DNA from: Phycisphaerales bacterium
GTDB lineage: Bacteria; Planctomycetota; Phycisphaerae; Phycisphaerales; UBA1924
Direction of reading: 5' to 3'
Length of the DNA stretch: 9,789 nucleotides
Assembly: GCA_030680655.1 (NCBI GenBank)
Contig: JAUXUZ010000106.1
Span: forward strand, 1-9,789
Position 1 is the stretch's first letter, and each line of letters begins with the position of its first letter. Shown here piece by piece: positions 5,901 to 9,789 of the stretch. A program made the translations under genes and the position numbers. Under the pieces are notes generated by a model, which was not told the origin of the DNA, ran no database searches, and was given only the letters and a program-made list of their open reading frames with translations.

Positions 5901-5942
5901 CTTCACTTCCGGCTTTCGTGCGCTCGCTCCCGAAAGCACGGC
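5901..5942. repeat. Third, shorter copy of the palindromic module core
   Basis: CTTCACTTCCGG (5901-5912) is followed by CTTTCG (5913-5918), the loop TGCGCTCGCTCC, CGAAAG (5931-5936) and CACGGC (5937-5942). The flanks and loop match 5759-5801, while the stem bases differ but remain complementary. A separate small hairpin precedes it (CAGGC GTT GCCTG, 5884-5896). Confidence 0.7.
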
Positions 5943-6033
5943 GTGGGGGCTCTTGTGCGTCATGCGACCAGAACCGTCCACGCCCCCACGTCATCAAAAA
6001 ATCGTCCTCGCATCCCTTCCGGGACTTTCGTGA
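5943..6033. other. Intergenic stretch downstream of the small minus-strand gene
   Basis: CGTGGGGGC (5942-5950) and GCCCCCACG (5982-5990) form a 9-bp inverted pair with a 31-base loop. An A6 run (5996-6001) lies beside it. On the minus strand the T run precedes the hairpin, so it is not a standard terminator. Nothing else is recognised. Confidence 0.4.
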
Positions 6034-6309
6034 TCAGAATTCCAGTCCGCGCTTTGCAAGTTCCATGAAAATGTGATCAGCGTACTCCTGATCTAGTCGC
6101 AGTCCGCCGTGAGCTGTCAGGGTGGACATGAGATGTTCTTCGCTGCCGCCATCACACTGCTGGTACTCCGCGAGAAGTGCCGTATACCGCCGCCCCGCAT
6201 ACGCGACTGTCTGCCAGTCGCCTCTGACGGCAGCCGACTGCATCTCGGCCAACGCCTTTGCGACCTTCTTCGCGATTCTGTCCGCCGGCGATTTGAACAG
6301 ACCGAACAT
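6034..6309 (-). CDS. Small hypothetical protein downstream of thiC
   Basis: This is a 91-residue protein starting MFGLFKSPADRIAKKVAKAL. A TTG 24 bases upstream (6333) is an alternative start, but ATG at 6309 gives a more natural N-terminus. The N-terminal ~50 residues are predicted helical and basic (AKKVAKALAEMQSAAVRGDW), followed by GRRYTALLAEYQQ and an acidic, less structured C-terminal part. No transmembrane segment or known motif was found. The gene begins 32 bases after the thiC stop on the same strand, so read-through transcription from thiC is plausible. A functional link to thiamine is not shown. Confidence 0.65.
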   Translation of the reverse strand: MFGLFKSPADRIAKKVAKALAEMQSAAVRGDWQTVAYAGRRYTALLAEYQQCDGGSEEHLMSTLTAHGGLRLDQEYADHIFMELAKRGLEF

Positions 6310-6341
6310 GTGCGAAGCATACCCGACCTGCAAAGTAGAGT

Positions 6342-8531
<2,190 letters not shown>

Positions 8532-8535
8532 GGGT

Positions 8536-8624
8536 CGCGTTCCCTCCGCCGGTGTGAGCCGGATCAGGTTCAACGGGTGCTTCTCAGCGGCGAGCGGACA
8601 GTCCGCGGCCGCGCCCCGAGCGTG
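8536..8624 (-). ncRNA. TPP riboswitch (THI element) controlling thiC
   Basis: On the minus strand the leader contains the conserved aptamer blocks in order. These are CTCGGGG, a P3 hairpin (GCGGA/TCCGC), the core CTGAGA (8582-8587), ACCC, the stretch GAACCTGATC, a P4 stem (CCGG/CCGG), and GGCGGAGGGA near the 3' end. P1 can close by CGC/GCG pairing at the ends, with a small internal asymmetry. Known aptamers of this class bind thiamine pyrophosphate and lower expression of thiamine genes. The aptamer ends only four bases before the ATG, so there is no room for a separate expression platform. Confidence 0.95.
8542..8547 (-). promoter_or_regulatory. thiC Shine-Dalgarno embedded in the riboswitch
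   Basis: GGAGGG lies 10 bases before the ATG at 8531 and is part of the conserved GGCGGAGGGA of the aptamer. Ligand-stabilised folding would occlude it directly. It favours ATG 8531 over 8522. Confidence 0.6.
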
Positions 8625-8630
8625 AGCGGG

Positions 8631-8636
8631 ATGATA
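8631..8636 (-). promoter_or_regulatory. Candidate -10 element of the thiC promoter
   Basis: TATCAT on the minus strand lies about 7 bases upstream of the first aptamer nucleotides (8624), which fits a transcription start at the riboswitch boundary. The -35 region at 17-18 bases spacing (GTCCAT/GGTCCA, inside the 5' end of the VOC gene) is poor. Confidence 0.4.
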
Positions 8637-8653
8637 GGTGGTACGCTGGGGCC

Positions 8654-9082
8654 ATGGACCAGACGGGAAACGGGGCTCCGCCCGTGCGGCAGGTGTTCGA
8701 GACGGTGCTCTACGCAGCCGATGTGCCGGCGGCGGCGGCGTTCTACGCCGGCGTGCTGGGGCTGCGGCCGCTGCGGCCGGTCGGGGCGGGTGCGCAGTCG
8801 GCGGTCTTCCGGCTTGGGCCCGAGTGCATGCTGCTGCTGTTTGACCCAGCGTGGAGCGAGCGGACGGGGCGCGGTGCGCCGCACCACGGCACGCGCGGGC
8901 AGGGGCACGTGGCGCTGCGGATCGCGGAGGCCGACTACGACGCGTGGCGGGGGTGGCTGGTGGCGAAGGGGGTTGAGATCGAACGCGAGGTGACGTGGGA
9001 GCCGGGCGGGCGCTCGATCTACTTTCGGGATCCGGCGGGGAACTCGGTGGAACTGGCGGCGGGGGATGTGTGGGGCGGGTGA
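8654..9082 (+). CDS. VOC-superfamily protein (glyoxalase / bleomycin resistance / dioxygenase fold)
   Basis: This 142-residue protein has two beta-alpha-beta-beta-beta modules typical of the vicinal oxygen chelate fold. Module one contains VFETVLYAADVPAAAAFYAGVLGLRPL (residues 14-40). Module two contains GHVALRIAEADYDAWRGWL (about 84-102) and SIYFRDPAGNSVELA (about 121-135). Likely metal ligands are E16 (a Glu replaces the more common first-position His), H85 and E133. These proteins act on small substrates, for example as glyoxalases, epimerases, dioxygenases or antibiotic-binding proteins. The substrate cannot be assigned here. The gene is divergent from thiC, with only 29 bases between its ATG and the riboswitch start, so its own promoter probably overlaps the thiC leader. 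The Shine-Dalgarno is weak. Confidence 0.9.
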   Translation: MDQTGNGAPPVRQVFETVLYAADVPAAAAFYAGVLGLRPLRPVGAGAQSAVFRLGPECMLLLFDPAWSERTGRGAPHHGTRGQGHVALRIAEADYDAWRGWLVAKGVEIEREVTWEPGGRSIYFRDPAGNSVELAAGDVWGG

Positions 9083-9091
9083 GGGCGGGAG

Positions 9092-9123
9092 CACCGATCA
9101 CGCTCAGAGCGGCGTGATCGGTG
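9092..9123. terminator. Hairpin between convergent VOC and DinB genes
   Basis: CACCGATCACGC (9092-9103) pairs perfectly with GCGTGATCGGTG (9112-9123), a 12-bp stem with an 8-base loop, ten bases after the VOC stop and before the DinB-family stop. There is no T run on either side, so termination efficiency is uncertain; position and symmetry support a shared terminator. Confidence 0.6.
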
Positions 9124-9136
9124 GCACGGTTGGAAA

Positions 9137-9721
9137 TCAGACGGGGACGGGGGGTGCTTCGGTCTGGGCCTGCCAGTCGATGACGTCGAGCTCGGGGAGG
9201 TTGTCGCTGAGGCCGGGGAGCTTGAGGTGACGCATCATGTTCACGCACTGGGCGCGGTGGGCGGTGCCGTGGCAGCAGACGTGCGTGAGGCAGCAGGCGC
9301 GGGTGAAGGTGTGGCGGTTCATGCCGCCTTCTTTGCGCGGCCAATCGAGCTGGATGGTTGTGGCGAAGCCGCCGGGTGCAGCGCGCCAGCGGGCGGCGAC
9401 GGCGCGGAGGTCGGGCGCGGCCTCGGCGAGCATGGCGAGGAGCTCGTCTGGCGTGCGGTCTTTGCCGTCGTGGGGGATGTCGGGGCGCTGCGGAATAGGC
9501 GCGAGCGCTGGGCGGAGGGGGCGGCCGTCGATGCGGTCGGTCCAGCGGCGGAGGACGCCGACGATGTGGGTGAGGTTGTCGTGGAGCGAGCCGAGGCCGA
9601 TCTCGAAGCGCTGGTGGAACTGGGCGTGGGTGAGCGTGCGGCAGTGCTCAAGGAGCGTGCGGGTGGCCCACTGGTCGTGGAGGAGGAGGATGTCGAGCGG
9701 GTCGGCGGTGAGGGTGGGCAT
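9137..9721 (-). CDS. DinB/YfiT-family four-helix metal-binding protein
   Basis: This 194-residue protein begins MPTLTADPLDILLLHDQWAT. The DinB fold is a four-helix bundle with a metal bound by three histidines. Here helix one carries LLLHDQWATRTLLEHC (about 13-28), helix two LHDNLTHIVGVLRRWTDRI (47-64) with likely ligand H52, and the last helix CLTHVCCHGTAHRAQCVNMMRHL (about 144-166) with likely ligands H151 and H155; H147 is a further nearby histidine. Family members include thiol-dependent transferases and damage-inducible proteins, and many have unknown substrates. The middle section has a poorly conserved loop rich in Pro and Arg. There is no clear Shine-Dalgarno before the ATG at 9721. 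It converges on the VOC gene. Confidence 0.85.
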   Translation of the reverse strand: MPTLTADPLDILLLHDQWATRTLLEHCRTLTHAQFHQRFEIGLGSLHDNLTHIVGVLRRWTDRIDGRPLRPALAPIPQRPDIPHDGKDRTPDELLAMLAEAAPDLRAVAARWRAAPGGFATTIQLDWPRKEGGMNRHTFTRACCLTHVCCHGTAHRAQCVNMMRHLKLPGLSDNLPELDVIDWQAQTEAPPVPV

Positions 9722-9750
9722 GGGGGGGAGTTTACCACGAGTTGCCGGGA

Positions 9751-9771
9751 GAGCAGGTTGGAAACCTGCTC
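9751..9771. repeat. Palindromic repeat upstream of the DinB-family gene
   Basis: GAGCAGGTT (9751-9759) pairs perfectly with AACCTGCTC (9763-9771) around a GGA triloop. The same architecture (8-9-bp stem, three-base loop) occurs inside thiC. The final bases of the window (GGAGAGCAG) may start another unit. It lies 30 bases upstream of the DinB-family start, so it is not a terminator of that gene. Confidence 0.6.
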
Positions 9772-9789
9772 CACACGGGCGGAGAGCAG

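Noticed and set aside
5942..5990. Rho-independent terminator of the small minus-strand gene
   Set aside because: The loop is 31 bases long and the T run lies on the wrong side of the stem for the minus strand.
8532..9344. Upstream in-frame extension of ThiC to ~1000 residues
   Set aside because: It would run through the TPP riboswitch and antisense to the VOC gene, and its sequence is proline/arginine low complexity.

Overview
The window looks like a GC-rich bacterial chromosome segment, most probably from the Planctomycetota (Phycisphaerae-like). The reasons are the type of beta-helix protein at the left edge, the short-core ThiC, the near absence of Shine-Dalgarno sequences and the abundance of small palindromic repeats. 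This assignment is inferred from style, not from a marker gene.

Layout. Left (3-1392): the C-terminal part of a right-handed beta-helix protein converges, across a strong hairpin terminator, on a four-helix membrane protein. Middle (about 1393-6033): an accessory region with visibly lower GC inside its genes. It holds an HNH-like zinc-finger protein (minus) divergent from a single-span membrane protein (plus), then an orphan 437-residue minus-strand protein whose N-terminus resembles AbiGi/DUF4427-type phage-resistance-associated families. The gaps between these genes (1393-2112, 3714-4264, 5579-6033) are almost entirely mosaics of short repeats: 21-nt tandem arrays, a 64-nt palindromic module in inverted copies, a 61-63-nt element in inverted copies, a hairpin family headed by CATCGATGCAATG, and CACGG/CCGTG palindromes. 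One repeat array appears both uninterrupted and interrupted by the 64-nt module, an internal comparison of empty and filled sites.

Right (6034-9789): a small unknown gene lies downstream of thiC on the minus strand. thiC is preceded by a clear TPP riboswitch whose conserved 3' strand contains the likely ribosome binding site. A VOC-fold (glyoxalase/bleomycin-resistance type) gene runs divergently from thiC, and a DinB-family gene converges on the VOC gene across another hairpin. The thiC reading frame appears to have absorbed two palindromic repeats, one in its unusual N-terminal extension and one in its C-terminal tail.

How they work together: only thiC has a definite pathway role (thiamine pyrimidine synthesis, feedback-controlled by TPP). 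The middle genes have no proven joint function. A defence or mobile-island role is a hypothesis based on gene type, base composition and flanking repeats.
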